A stretch of 44,691 nucleotides of DNA from an uncultured Pelagibacteraceae bacterium (lineage in GTDB: Bacteria; Pseudomonadota; Alphaproteobacteria; Pelagibacterales; AG-422-B15), in contig CABYGA010000009.1 of assembly GCA_902518415.1 (NCBI GenBank), forward strand, positions 1 through 44,691, in the 5' to 3' direction. The notes under the pieces are model-generated. The model was not told the DNA's origin, ran no database searches, and was given only the letters and a program-made list of their open reading frames with translations. The position numbers were made by a program, and so were the translations under genes. Positions 28,705 through 42,462 of this stretch are shown piece after piece; position 1 is the first letter of the stretch, and each line of letters starts with the position of its first letter.

Positions 28705-29916
28705 ATGTATAATAATCACATGGCCGAACTACAACAAAAATTAGATTTTGCAAAAATATATGCGAAAGATCAGATCTTTAAATTGAAAAGAATGTGGCAA
28801 ATGTCACGTAATGGAAAAAATGCGATGAATAAAGATCCAGCATATAACGCCACTAACCCTAGTCATTTCATACCGATGATAGAAAGAGATAGATACATTG
28901 AAAGAGTTGATAGTTTTGATCAGATGATATCAGCAACTCATAAACATTTTTGGGATCCAAATGACAAATCTTACATTGATTTTGACGAGCCGTTTGACAT
29001 GGAAAATGAATATATAGTCGACCCTAATGTCTTTTGCATGGAGCTTAGAGTACCTGCGATTGCTGATAGCTTGACTGAAAAACAAAAAATTAAATTAAAT
29101 AATGAGAGTTTCAGATGGGTGCTTTCTCAGATTCTGCATGGTGAGCAAGGTGCTTTATCTTTAAGTGCGAGTCTTTGCCATGTATTAAAAGATCCGGGAG
29201 CACAAGAATATGCAGCTAACCAAACTCGCGAAGAAGCTAGACATGTTACTGGGTTTACTAATTATATAAAAGCAAGATGGGGATCTCCATATCCAGTTGG
29301 TCCAACTCTAGGAAGAATTTTAGAACAAATTGTGTCATCGGATGTTGTTTATAAAAAAATTGTTGGAATGCAAATGATGATTGAAGGTCTTGCAATGGGT
29401 GCGTTTGGTATGGCTCACCAAGATACTAATGATCCACTCCTTAAAACTCTTTTGAAATTCACAATGAGTGATGAGGCGTTTCATCATAAGTTTGGTAAAA
29501 TTTGGGCAGATAGAACTGTGCCTAAGTTATCTGAATCAGAAAGATACAAAGTAGAAGATTGGTCTGCGATGATTTTCAAAGATTTGCTCTACAACCTTGT
29601 TAATCCTTGGGAAAAAAAAGCAATTTATCAAAGCGTTGGCCTAGATCATAAATTTGTAACTAAACACTTTATGCAAGAAATTGATCGAGACTCTGTAATA
29701 CGCGAAGAAATGATGGAAAGTAACAATATATTCAGAGTACTTTGTAAAACGCTACTTAAAGCAAATATCATCACTGAAAGAACAAGAAAAACTTACGCTG
29801 AATTTGTAAATATGGAAGAGCTTAATGCTGAAGATGATGAAGTTGCAGGAATTGACATAGCAAACGAAGGATTAGCTCAACTTGAACAAATCAATAAAGG
29901 CCGTAAAGTAGCTTAA
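28705..29916 (+). CDS. Ferritin-like (R2-type) diiron carboxylate protein of unknown function
   Basis: 403 aa; ligand pattern E147, E177xxH180, E227, E257xxH260 (HGEQGAL, EEARHVTGF, MMIEGLA, SDEAFHHKF). Start could be 28705 or M at 28720. Confidence 0.78.
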   Translation: MYNNHMAELQQKLDFAKIYAKDQIFKLKRMWQMSRNGKNAMNKDPAYNATNPSHFIPMIERDRYIERVDSFDQMISATHKHFWDPNDKSYIDFDEPFDMENEYIVDPNVFCMELRVPAIADSLTEKQKIKLNNESFRWVLSQILHGEQGALSLSASLCHVLKDPGAQEYAANQTREEARHVTGFTNYIKARWGSPYPVGPTLGRILEQIVSSDVVYKKIVGMQMMIEGLAMGAFGMAHQDTNDPLLKTLLKFTMSDEAFHHKFGKIWADRTVPKLSESERYKVEDWSAMIFKDLLYNLVNPWEKKAIYQSVGLDHKFVTKHFMQEIDRDSVIREEMMESNNIFRVLCKTLLKANIITERTRKTYAEFVNMEELNAEDDEVAGIDIANEGLAQLEQINKGRKVA

Positions 29917-29928
29917 TTTCTATAGATT

Positions 29929-30486
29929 TTATTTTGGTGATTTTTTCTGAAGTATTCTTTGTAGTGTTCTTCGGTGCATTTTCAATCTTCTGGCTGTCTC
30001 TGAAACGTTTCTATTACACAACTCATAAACCCTAAGTATATGCTCCCATTTTACTCTATCAGCTGACATAGGGTTCTTTGGAGGTTCTGGACTAGATGAA
30101 TAAGGTGCTTTTAAAGCTGCTTCAATATCATCTGCATCTGCAGGCTTCGCTAAATAGTCGCAAGCTCCTTCTTTCACAGCCGCAACTGCAGTTGGAATAT
30201 TTCCATATCCAGTAAGCATAACAATTTTACTATCAGATCTTTGTTTTGAAAGTAGAGATACTATCTCTAAACCGTTTCCATCATCTAGCCTTAGATCAAC
30301 TACAGCATATTTTGGAAATTTCTCTGCTAGTAAAGACTTAGCCTCTTGAACTGAAGCAGCGCCATATGCTTCGTACCCTTTTCTTCTCATAGCAGTAATA
30401 AGTCTATTTCTAAACACATCATCGTCATCAAGTATCAATAACGACTTATCTAAGTTTAAGTTATTTTCTATATTATTCATCTTCAA
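29929..30486 (-). CDS. regA: RegA/ActR/PrrA-type response regulator
   Basis: 185 aa; receiver plus Fis-type HTH VSETARRLKMHRRTLQRILQKKSP. Confidence 0.9.
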   Translation of the reverse strand: MKMNNIENNLNLDKSLLILDDDDVFRNRLITAMRRKGYEAYGAASVQEAKSLLAEKFPKYAVVDLRLDDGNGLEIVSLLSKQRSDSKIVMLTGYGNIPTAVAAVKEGACDYLAKPADADDIEAALKAPYSSSPEPPKNPMSADRVKWEHILRVYELCNRNVSETARRLKMHRRTLQRILQKKSPK

Positions 30487-31771
30487 GTCCTAGGGCGCTT
30501 TTAATTAAGATTACCTGAACACATCCGCCTTTATTCTTTCTATAGAGAAACTTAATCTCACCAAGTGACTTTGCAAGTAAGTTCTTCGAAATAAATAAAC
30601 CCAGACCCAGACCTTCCTTATCCTTGTCTCTATTATTACGTAAATATGGCTCACCTAGAAATGGATAAATTTCAGATGCAAACCCTGGACCATCATCAAC
30701 AATCTCTATTATGATTTTTCCCTCTTCATTTTTTAAACTAATTTCTACAGAATTTACAGCATACTTAAATGCATTATCTATAATATTAGTTAGTGCATGT
30801 ACTAGTTCAGCAGATCTGTGAATAACAACTTTATCTCTTTCAAAATAGTCATCAAAAGATATATGAAATTTTATTTTATTGTCATCATATGGCGAAACAA
30901 TTTCATTTATTAAACGAATAAAATTTAATTGATTAATAAATTCATTACTTTTATCAGATAAATTATTTGATCTCAGTCGTTCTAATATTTCTTTACACCT
31001 CTCTAGTTGAGATTGAATAACTAATAAATCCTCACTTAAAGCTCCATCTTTATTATTGTTAACTAATTCCTTATTGATGATTGAAATTGTTGAAAGTGGT
31101 GTTCCTAGTTCATGAACAGCTGCAGCAGTAAGGCTCATTAAAGCTGAGACCTGTTCTTCATTGGATAGTGATAATTGTGATTGTCTTAAAGCCTGTCTTG
31201 TTTTTCTTGAGTCATCTGCAACTCTAAAGCAGTAGGCCGTTATAAAAATTGAAGTAATTACTAAAGCTGACCATATTAAAAATATTTCAAATCCTGAAAA
31301 ATCACCTTTACTGATCCCGAGAGTTATGCTTTCAAGAGGATAGTAATAATAAGCTAAAAAATTGAGGGAGACGATGGCAATTACAGTTATCATAACTGTT
31401 CTTCTAAAATCTAAATATGTAGCTGCAATTACAAGTGGTGCCAATATCAAAACGCAGAAAGGATTTGTTAATCCACCAGTTAAATACAACAATGAAATTA
31501 ATTGAATTAAATCAAAAACTAAATAAAAAAAAGTTTCATTGTAATTAAGAATCTTTGTTAGAGGATACAAAACGCTTACTGCTATATTAAGAGTTACGCT
31601 AAGTAAGATTAATAAAATGCAGATATAAATATTAAAGACTATCTGGAAATAAAAAAAAGCTATAACGACAGCAGAGAATTGGCCAAGGACCGCTATCCAA
31701 CGAATAAGATTGAGTGTCCTTAATCGTAGGTTAATGTCTTCATTTTGCAATAAATCAGCAGAATTTTTCAA
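30473..31771 (-). CDS. regB: RegB/ActS/PrrB-type redox sensor histidine kinase
   Basis: 432 aa; multi-TM N-terminus with LTGGLTNPFCVLILAP (GGxxNPF quinone motif), AAVHELGTPLSTISI H-box, QLERCKEILERL cysteine-containing redox-box-like region. Confidence 0.92.
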   Translation of the reverse strand: MKNSADLLQNEDINLRLRTLNLIRWIAVLGQFSAVVIAFFYFQIVFNIYICILLILLSVTLNIAVSVLYPLTKILNYNETFFYLVFDLIQLISLLYLTGGLTNPFCVLILAPLVIAATYLDFRRTVMITVIAIVSLNFLAYYYYPLESITLGISKGDFSGFEIFLIWSALVITSIFITAYCFRVADDSRKTRQALRQSQLSLSNEEQVSALMSLTAAAVHELGTPLSTISIINKELVNNNKDGALSEDLLVIQSQLERCKEILERLRSNNLSDKSNEFINQLNFIRLINEIVSPYDDNKIKFHISFDDYFERDKVVIHRSAELVHALTNIIDNAFKYAVNSVEISLKNEEGKIIIEIVDDGPGFASEIYPFLGEPYLRNNRDKDKEGLGLGLFISKNLLAKSLGEIKFLYRKNKGGCVQVILIKSALGLEDE

Positions 31772-31826
31772 AATATATTCAAAATTTAAAAGTTATAATA
31801 TTTATATAATAATTTATAGTTTCTTT

Positions 31827-36083
<4,257 letters not shown>

Positions 36084-37211
36084 TCAAATACGCATTGGCA
36101 TTAAAACAAAGAATAAATTTTCGTCAGTTTTATCTATAATAATAGCAGGTGATATTGAATCGAGTAAGTTTACATCTATTTCATCACCATCAACCTCATT
36201 ACAGATATCCAGCAGATACCTAGAATTAAAACCAATATCAACTTTTTCATTAGTATAACTAATATCAATCTCTTCTTTTGCGGATCCCTTAGATTGACTT
36301 TCAACGCTGAGATTTAGTTTATTATTTTCAATTGTTAATTTAATTGCCTTTGATTTTGTTTCCTCATTAATAGCTACAGCTGATACTCTATCAATAGCAT
36401 TTTTAAGTTCAGAATTATTTGTTTTAAATTTTTTATCATTATTTTGGGGAATAACTTTTGTATAATCAGGAAAAGTACCGTCAATTACTTTTGATATTAT
36501 TTTCAAATTATTAAATGAGAACTTAATTTTATTTTCGTTTAAAGATACACTGACGTCACCATCAGCATCATCTAATACCTTTCTTAATTCAAAAACTGTT
36601 TTTTTAGGGATGATTATTCCAGTAATTTCTTCAGCACCTTGTGGAAGAGGTATATCATATTGAGCCAATCGATGTCCATCAGTTGCTACGGCTCTTAAAA
36701 ATTTAATAGAATTACTTTCTGCTTTATGAAAAAAAATACCATTTAAATAGTATCTTGTTTCTTCATTAGATATTGCAAACTTTGTTTTGTCGATCATCCT
36801 GCTTAGTTCATCAGAACTAATTACAAAATTAGTAGATAAATCTTTATCTGAAAGTATTGGGAAATCCTCAGTCTTTAACGTGGAAAGATTAAATTTAGAC
36901 CTTCCACACTTTAATATTAGCTCTGTGTCTTCGTCGCCCATACTCAGTATTACGTCTGATCCTGAAGGCAATCTTTTAACAATTTCAAAGAAAGTTATTG
37001 CAGGAACAGAAATTTCCCCTGAGTTCACTATTTCTGCATCTATTTTGTCGGAACAAAAAATATCTAGATTAGTAGAGGATAGGGTAAGCTCGTTGTTTTC
37101 TGCAGATAATACAATATTAGATAATATTGGTAATGTATGTCTAACCTCAACAATTCCGTGTATATGATTTAGAGCTTTTAAAAGGTCAGAACTGTTTGCT
37201 TTAATTTCCAT
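36084..37211 (-). CDS. dnaN: DNA polymerase III beta sliding clamp
   Basis: 375 aa; LPILSNIVLSAENNELTLSSTNLDI, ATDGHRLAQ, C-terminal FVLMPMRI. Confidence 0.97.
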   Translation of the reverse strand: MEIKANSSDLLKALNHIHGIVEVRHTLPILSNIVLSAENNELTLSSTNLDIFCSDKIDAEIVNSGEISVPAITFFEIVKRLPSGSDVILSMGDEDTELILKCGRSKFNLSTLKTEDFPILSDKDLSTNFVISSDELSRMIDKTKFAISNEETRYYLNGIFFHKAESNSIKFLRAVATDGHRLAQYDIPLPQGAEEITGIIIPKKTVFELRKVLDDADGDVSVSLNENKIKFSFNNLKIISKVIDGTFPDYTKVIPQNNDKKFKTNNSELKNAIDRVSAVAINEETKSKAIKLTIENNKLNLSVESQSKGSAKEEIDISYTNEKVDIGFNSRYLLDICNEVDGDEIDVNLLDSISPAIIIDKTDENLFFVLMPMRI

Positions 37212-37274
37212 AAATCTAATTAATTATTATTACTATAACATATTTCTTCAATTTTTTGAATAATATGAAAATAA

Positions 37275-38687
37275 CTAAACTGATGTGATCATCTGGGTAA
37301 TTAAATTAATATCCTCATCAAATTTTGGATTATTCTGTTTTAATTCTTCAATCTTTTTAACCGCATGTATTACAGTTGTATGGTCTCTGCCTCCAAATTT
37401 TCTACCAATCTCTGGCAAAGATCTAGTTGTCAATTTTTTTGTAAGGTACATCGCCACCTGTCTTGGTCGAGCAAAAGTTCTGATCCTTCTGCTTGAAATT
37501 AGATCATCAATTTTAATATTAAAATAACTTGCAACCTTATTTTGAATCTCATCGATTGTTATTCTTCGATTGCTCGATTTAAGCAAATCTTTAAGAACTG
37601 ATTTTGTTAATTCGATATCAATCTTTTTTCCTAATATGTTTGAAAAAGTGAATACTTTATTCAAAGCGCCTTCTAGTTCTCTTATATTTGATGTTATTGT
37701 TTTAGCTAAAAATTCTAGAATATTTTCATCAAGTTCAAATGTACTATTTTTATTTTTTTCTCTTAATTCACTATACTTATTTTTTATTATCGAATATCTC
37801 AATTCATATGTTGTTGGCATTATATCAACAACTAAACCTCCTGATAATCTTGACTTCATACGATCATCAAAACTACTGAGCTCACTTGGAGATCTATCTG
37901 CAGATATGATAACTCTTTTATTCAAATCTAATAATGAATTAAAAGTGTGAAAAAATTCTTCTTGAGTTGAATTTTTTCCAATCATAAACTGAATGTCGTC
38001 TATAATTAAAACATCAGCAGATCTAAATTTCTGCTTAAAAGTCATCGTGTCTTTTTGCCTAAGTGATTTTATAAACTGAAACATAAATCGTTCAGCTGAT
38101 AGATAAAGTACTTTACTGTTTACATTCTCTTCACTTATCTGCCAGGCTATAGCATGTAGAAGGTGAGTTTTTCCTAGTCCCACTCCACCATAAACATAAA
38201 GTGGATTAAATTCGTATGTGTCATCCGAGCAAAGTCTCTTGGCTGATGCAAAGGCAAGTTCGTTGGTAGGACCCGTTATAAATTTGTCAAAAGTGAATCT
38301 CTCATCTAATGGCCAATCGTCAGATGAATTTGAATTAAATGAAGCCTTAATCTGAATATTTTCTGAAGATATATCCTTATTTAGGTTAAGCATATTTGAA
38401 GTAAGTGCATTATCTATACTTATTTTTACTCGTTTAATATCAGGATTTTCTTGATTTAAAAAATAAATAATCTTGTCTAAATAATGTGAAGTAATCCAGT
38501 CTCTGATAAACCTTGTTGGAACTGTAAAATATATAATATCATTGTCTAAGTTTTTTATAGATATATTTTTTATCCAGCTATTAAATATTTCATTTCCATA
38601 TTCAGAATTAAGTTTTTTTAAAACAATATTCCATTGATCTCGAATGCTAGATTTTGAGGGGTGTGCATTTTCTAGATCTTGAAACAT
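37275..38687 (-). CDS. dnaA: Chromosomal replication initiator DnaA
   Basis: 470 aa; PLYVYGGVGLGKTHLLHAIA, DVLIIDDIQF, C-terminal GGRDHTTVIHAVKKIEEL. Confidence 0.98.
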   Translation of the reverse strand: MFQDLENAHPSKSSIRDQWNIVLKKLNSEYGNEIFNSWIKNISIKNLDNDIIYFTVPTRFIRDWITSHYLDKIIYFLNQENPDIKRVKISIDNALTSNMLNLNKDISSENIQIKASFNSNSSDDWPLDERFTFDKFITGPTNELAFASAKRLCSDDTYEFNPLYVYGGVGLGKTHLLHAIAWQISEENVNSKVLYLSAERFMFQFIKSLRQKDTMTFKQKFRSADVLIIDDIQFMIGKNSTQEEFFHTFNSLLDLNKRVIISADRSPSELSSFDDRMKSRLSGGLVVDIMPTTYELRYSIIKNKYSELREKNKNSTFELDENILEFLAKTITSNIRELEGALNKVFTFSNILGKKIDIELTKSVLKDLLKSSNRRITIDEIQNKVASYFNIKIDDLISSRRIRTFARPRQVAMYLTKKLTTRSLPEIGRKFGGRDHTTVIHAVKKIEELKQNNPKFDEDINLITQMITSV

Positions 38688-38716
38688 TAATTATAAACTC
38701 CCTCAATTTTACTCAT

Positions 38717-38736
38717 TAAAATTGTATCCAATTTTA
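38717..38736. promoter_or_regulatory. Inverted repeat in the dnaA leader
   Basis: TAAAATTG-TATC-CAATTTTA, 8-bp perfect stem, about 30 bp upstream of the dnaA start. Confidence 0.35.
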
Positions 38737-38771
38737 GATAAAAGCATAATTTTTTTTTGCACTTTTTTTAA

Positions 38772-38792
38772 TTTGGAAAATACAATTCCAAA
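38772..38792. promoter_or_regulatory. Second inverted repeat upstream of dnaA
   Basis: TTTGGAA-aatacaa-TTCCAAA, 7-bp arms. Confidence 0.3.
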
Positions 38793-39011
38793 AAGTACCT
38801 ACTGCATTCGAATTATGAATCCAGACCTAAAAAAAAATAATTTGGATAATTAAAATGATTATTTTTAATTAAGTAAACTTAGCGTTATTAAAATTGAAGC
38901 GCAATAAAAAATATTATTTACTTGGTGCTAAATTTTAATACGAAATTAAACTCTATTGTTTCCAGATAACATCCATTGAGGGCCTTAACATACGGAAAAA
39001 GTTTGATGAAT

Positions 39012-39275
39012 CTATTTTAGTGATTTTATCTTATTCGATAGTCGAGAAATTTTTCTTGCTGCAGTGTTTTTATGAACAATTTTTTTTGACACGGCAGACA
39101 TCATTTCGGACTCAGCTGATCTCAGAGCAGTTTTTGCCGCCGACTTATCACCACTCACAATATTTAGTTCAACTTTTTTAATAAAGGTACGATATCTATT
39201 TCTCACTGACTTATTTACATCAGTTTTCTTAGATATTTCTCTTATTTTTGCTTTTGCAGATTTAGTGTTAGCCAT
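39012..39275 (-). CDS. rpsT: 30S ribosomal protein S20
   Basis: 87 aa; MANTKSAKAKIREISKKTDVNKSVRNRYRT..., HKNTAARKISRLSNKIK. Confidence 0.97.
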   Translation of the reverse strand: MANTKSAKAKIREISKKTDVNKSVRNRYRTFIKKVELNIVSGDKSAAKTALRSAESEMMSAVSKKIVHKNTAARKISRLSNKIKSLK

Positions 39276-39290
39276 ATTTTTTTGTATTTA

Positions 39291-40121
39291 TTATTTTTGA
39301 CAGCTACTACAGTAGAATGTCGATCTCTGGGCTATTACTATGCGTATTATGGGCAGCTGACAAGATTTATTTCTACATTTTTGCCCATCACGTCCGTATA
39401 CTTGAAGTTTATTCTGATAATGGCCTAACTTGCCAGAAATCATCGTATGATCATTTATACTTGATCCCCCCATTTGAATTGATTTTTTAAGTACCCTCTT
39501 AATTGAACGCACCAATCGATCGCTTTCAGATAAAGTAAGTTTGCTGCCTATTTTATAAGGACTTATGTTTGATAAAAATAGAGACTCAGATGCATAAATA
39601 TTCCCGACACCTACAACATACTTCTGGTTCATAATTATGGATTTAATTGGTGATGTTTTATTGCTAGCAATTTCATGCAAATATTTGTGATTAAAAGATT
39701 TATCAAGCGGTTCAACGCCTAAATGTTTAAGAAGCCTTTCTTCTAATAGCTTGCTGGTTTCTCTTAATAATATGCAGCCAAACCTTCGCGGATCTATAAA
39801 TTGCAATACTAAATCATTGGAAAAATGTAACTGAAAATGTGTGTGTTTAATCGATTTAATCTCTTTTTTTTTACCGATAATTATTCTTCCGGACATACCG
39901 AGGTGAATAATAAGAGAGTAGTCATTAGATAACCTTAAAATTATGTATTTTGCTCGCCTCTTTACATCTAATAGTGAGCTTTTATTAATTTTATTTTTTA
40001 GGTTTATTGGTACAGGATATCTGAGTTTTTTCACAAATACCTCTGTGTCTTTGATCTTTAATCCAATAAGTTTACTTTTTATCCCATTAACTACAGTTTG
40101 AACTTCAGGCAACTCAGGCAT
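39291..40121 (-). CDS. mutM: Formamidopyrimidine-DNA glycosylase
   Basis: 276 aa; N-terminal MPELPEVQTVVNGI, HLGMSGR, VGNIYASESLF, C-terminal zinc finger. Confidence 0.97.
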   Translation of the reverse strand: MPELPEVQTVVNGIKSKLIGLKIKDTEVFVKKLRYPVPINLKNKINKSSLLDVKRRAKYIILRLSNDYSLIIHLGMSGRIIIGKKKEIKSIKHTHFQLHFSNDLVLQFIDPRRFGCILLRETSKLLEERLLKHLGVEPLDKSFNHKYLHEIASNKTSPIKSIIMNQKYVVGVGNIYASESLFLSNISPYKIGSKLTLSESDRLVRSIKRVLKKSIQMGGSSINDHTMISGKLGHYQNKLQVYGRDGQKCRNKSCQLPIIRIVIAQRSTFYCSSCQK

Positions 40122-40186
40122 ATATTTTTATATATTAATTATTAGTTATAAAATAAAAGATACTTAACTTATCAAATATTTATTAG

Positions 40187-40870
40187 ATGGAAACAAAAGA
40201 AGTCTTTAATTCAGTTGCAAGTAAATACGATATTATGAACGATGTAATGTCTATGGGTGTTCATAGGTATTGGAAAGAATTAATGATTGATTGGCTTTCA
40301 CCTCATGAAGAAATGAAAATAATTGATGTCGCTGGTGGCACAGGAGATATTTCAAGGCGCTTCCTTAAAAGAGTTAATGGAAAAGGTAAGGCTATAGTCT
40401 GTGATCCGAATGAGAATATGGTTGAAGCAGGAAAAAGAATAAAGCAGTATTCAAATGATATCGAGTGGGTAGTCGCACCAGCTGAAGAACTGCCTTTTGA
40501 AGATAATACTTTTGATGCTTACTTAGTTTCTTTTGGTGTTAGAAATTTTAGTGATCTTAAAAAATCCTTGCAGGAAGCGAAAAGAGTTTTGAAACCTGGT
40601 GGTAGATTTCTATGTCTTGAATTTTCTAAGGTTAAAAATGAATCTTTATCTAAGGTATACAACTTATATTCTTCATTAATTCCGATATTTGGAAAAGTTA
40701 TTGTTGGCGATGAAGAGCCTTATAAATATTTAACTAGAACAATTAAAGAATTCCCATCACAAGAAGAGTTTCTAGAAATAATTAAAAGTTCAGATTTTGT
40801 AACAGTTGACTACCGCAATATTTTTAATGGAGTAGTTGCAATGCATTCGGCAGAAAAGAAAGAGTTATGA
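40187..40870 (+). CDS. ubiE: Ubiquinone/menaquinone C-methyltransferase UbiE
   Basis: 227 aa; NSVASKYDIMNDVMSMGVHRYWK, VAGGTGDISRRF, GVRNFSDL. Confidence 0.96.
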   Translation: METKEVFNSVASKYDIMNDVMSMGVHRYWKELMIDWLSPHEEMKIIDVAGGTGDISRRFLKRVNGKGKAIVCDPNENMVEAGKRIKQYSNDIEWVVAPAEELPFEDNTFDAYLVSFGVRNFSDLKKSLQEAKRVLKPGGRFLCLEFSKVKNESLSKVYNLYSSLIPIFGKVIVGDEEPYKYLTRTIKEFPSQEEFLEIIKSSDFVTVDYRNIFNGVVAMHSAEKKEL

Positions 40871-42402
40871 TAAATAATTTTTTTTTTCTATTAAAGATAA
40901 TCAGAATATTTAAAGCACACGACATATTACGACTAATAGGTCAAAATGTGAGATACAGAATTATTTACACAATAATCACTCATCTTTTGTCTATGGGAGT
41001 TTCTAAAAATAAAGAACTAGTGAATGACTCAGACGGAGTTAGGATTGCTAAAGCATTAAATGAGCTAGGCCCCTCTTTTATCAAATTGGGCCAACTAATT
41101 TCAACACGGCCAGACATTGTTGGAAATACTATTGCAGATGACTTGTCTATTTTAAGAGATAATTTACCACCTTTTTCAAAAGATATTGCAATTAAAATTG
41201 TAGAAAGTGAGTTTGGAACAACTATAGATAAGGTATTTACTGATTTTAGCGAACCAATTGCTGCGGCATCTATAGCTCAAGTTCACTTTGCAAAAATAAA
41301 TAATAATGGGGTTGAAACTGAAGTAGCGGTTAAAATACTCAGACCTCAAATTGAAAAAATCATAGAACAAGAAATGTCACGCCTAGAATGGCTGACTTCT
41401 TTCTTGGAGAATTTTAAGGAATTTGAGAGATTAAGGCCTAATTCAATTATAAAAAAAGCAAAAGAAGTGATCAAGTTTGAGCTGGACTTGAGATATGAGG
41501 CAGCAGCTGCATCAGAACTTAGAGAGAATACTCAATTAGACAGGAGTTTTTATGTTCCACTAGTTTATTGGGAAAAAATTACTCAAAAAATACTTACCAT
41601 GGAAAAGATTAATGGTATCCCAGCAGATAAAATCGAAAAACTTAATGAAAATAATTATGATATCAAAAAATCAGCTGAGAATTTAATAGTAAATTTTTTA
41701 AGACAGTCAATCAGAGACGGCTATTTCCATGCAGATCTTCATCAAGGTAATTTATTTTTAAATAAAAATGGAAATTTACTTGCAGTAGACTTTGGAATTA
41801 TGGGAAGGCTTGATAAGAAGAATAGATCTTACCTAGCAGAAATTATTTACGGATTTATAAAGCAAGATTATTATTTGATAGCTAAAATTCATCAAGAAGC
41901 TGGACTAATTGATAAAAGTCAATCTACTGAAGACTTTTCACAAGCTTTGAGGTCAATTGGAGAGCCTATAATTAATCAAAAAGCAAAAAATATTTCTATG
42001 GGCAATGTATTAATTCAACTTTTTGATATAACAGAACAATTTAATATGTTTTTACAACCTCAACTTCTTTTGCTGCAAAAGACTATGATTACTGTTGAGG
42101 GCGTAGCAAGAAAACTGGATCCTGAAATAAATTTCTGGGAAGTTTCTAAACCTGAAATAGAAACTTGGCTTAAAGATGAACTGGGAATAAAAAATAGATT
42201 AAAAGAAACACAGGAAACGCTTCAAAGTATTGCACGTAAAATGCCAGATATTCCTGATTTTATCTCAAGAGCCGATCAAGCTTTTAATATCATCACTGAA
42301 AGCAATTCAGTTGATGCACCCCAAAAGACTAATAGAAAGTACTTAATAATTGGCGGAACGGTCTTAATTTCAAGCTTGGCTTTAATTATATCATTGATAT
42401 AA
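40867..42402 (+). CDS. ubiB: Ubiquinone biosynthesis ABC1-like kinase UbiB
   Basis: 511 aa; LGPSFIKLGQLISTRPDIVG, AAASIAQVHFA, DGYFHADLHQGNLF, VDFGIMGRLD; C-terminal TM. Confidence 0.95.
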   Translation: MINNFFFLLKIIRIFKAHDILRLIGQNVRYRIIYTIITHLLSMGVSKNKELVNDSDGVRIAKALNELGPSFIKLGQLISTRPDIVGNTIADDLSILRDNLPPFSKDIAIKIVESEFGTTIDKVFTDFSEPIAAASIAQVHFAKINNNGVETEVAVKILRPQIEKIIEQEMSRLEWLTSFLENFKEFERLRPNSIIKKAKEVIKFELDLRYEAAAASELRENTQLDRSFYVPLVYWEKITQKILTMEKINGIPADKIEKLNENNYDIKKSAENLIVNFLRQSIRDGYFHADLHQGNLFLNKNGNLLAVDFGIMGRLDKKNRSYLAEIIYGFIKQDYYLIAKIHQEAGLIDKSQSTEDFSQALRSIGEPIINQKAKNISMGNVLIQLFDITEQFNMFLQPQLLLLQKTMITVEGVARKLDPEINFWEVSKPEIETWLKDELGIKNRLKETQETLQSIARKMPDIPDFISRADQAFNIITESNSVDAPQKTNRKYLIIGGTVLISSLALIISLI

Positions 42403-42462
42403 AATACTTTTTTATAATTGTATTTTCTTTTCAAGATAAACAATAAAGTATAACTCTACAGA

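Noticed and set aside
31710-31826. N-terminal extension of the YgjP-like ORF
   Set aside because: Overlaps the regB 5' end antisense and lacks homology-like content; M at 31827 is a better start.
36787-37167. 126-aa plus-strand ORF
   Set aside because: Antisense to dnaN; shadow ORF.
37570-37950. 126-aa plus-strand ORF
   Set aside because: Antisense to dnaA; shadow ORF.
42401-42426. AAAATAC...GTATTTT inverted repeat after ubiB
   Set aside because: Short AT-rich stem, 12-nt loop; not distinguishable from background.
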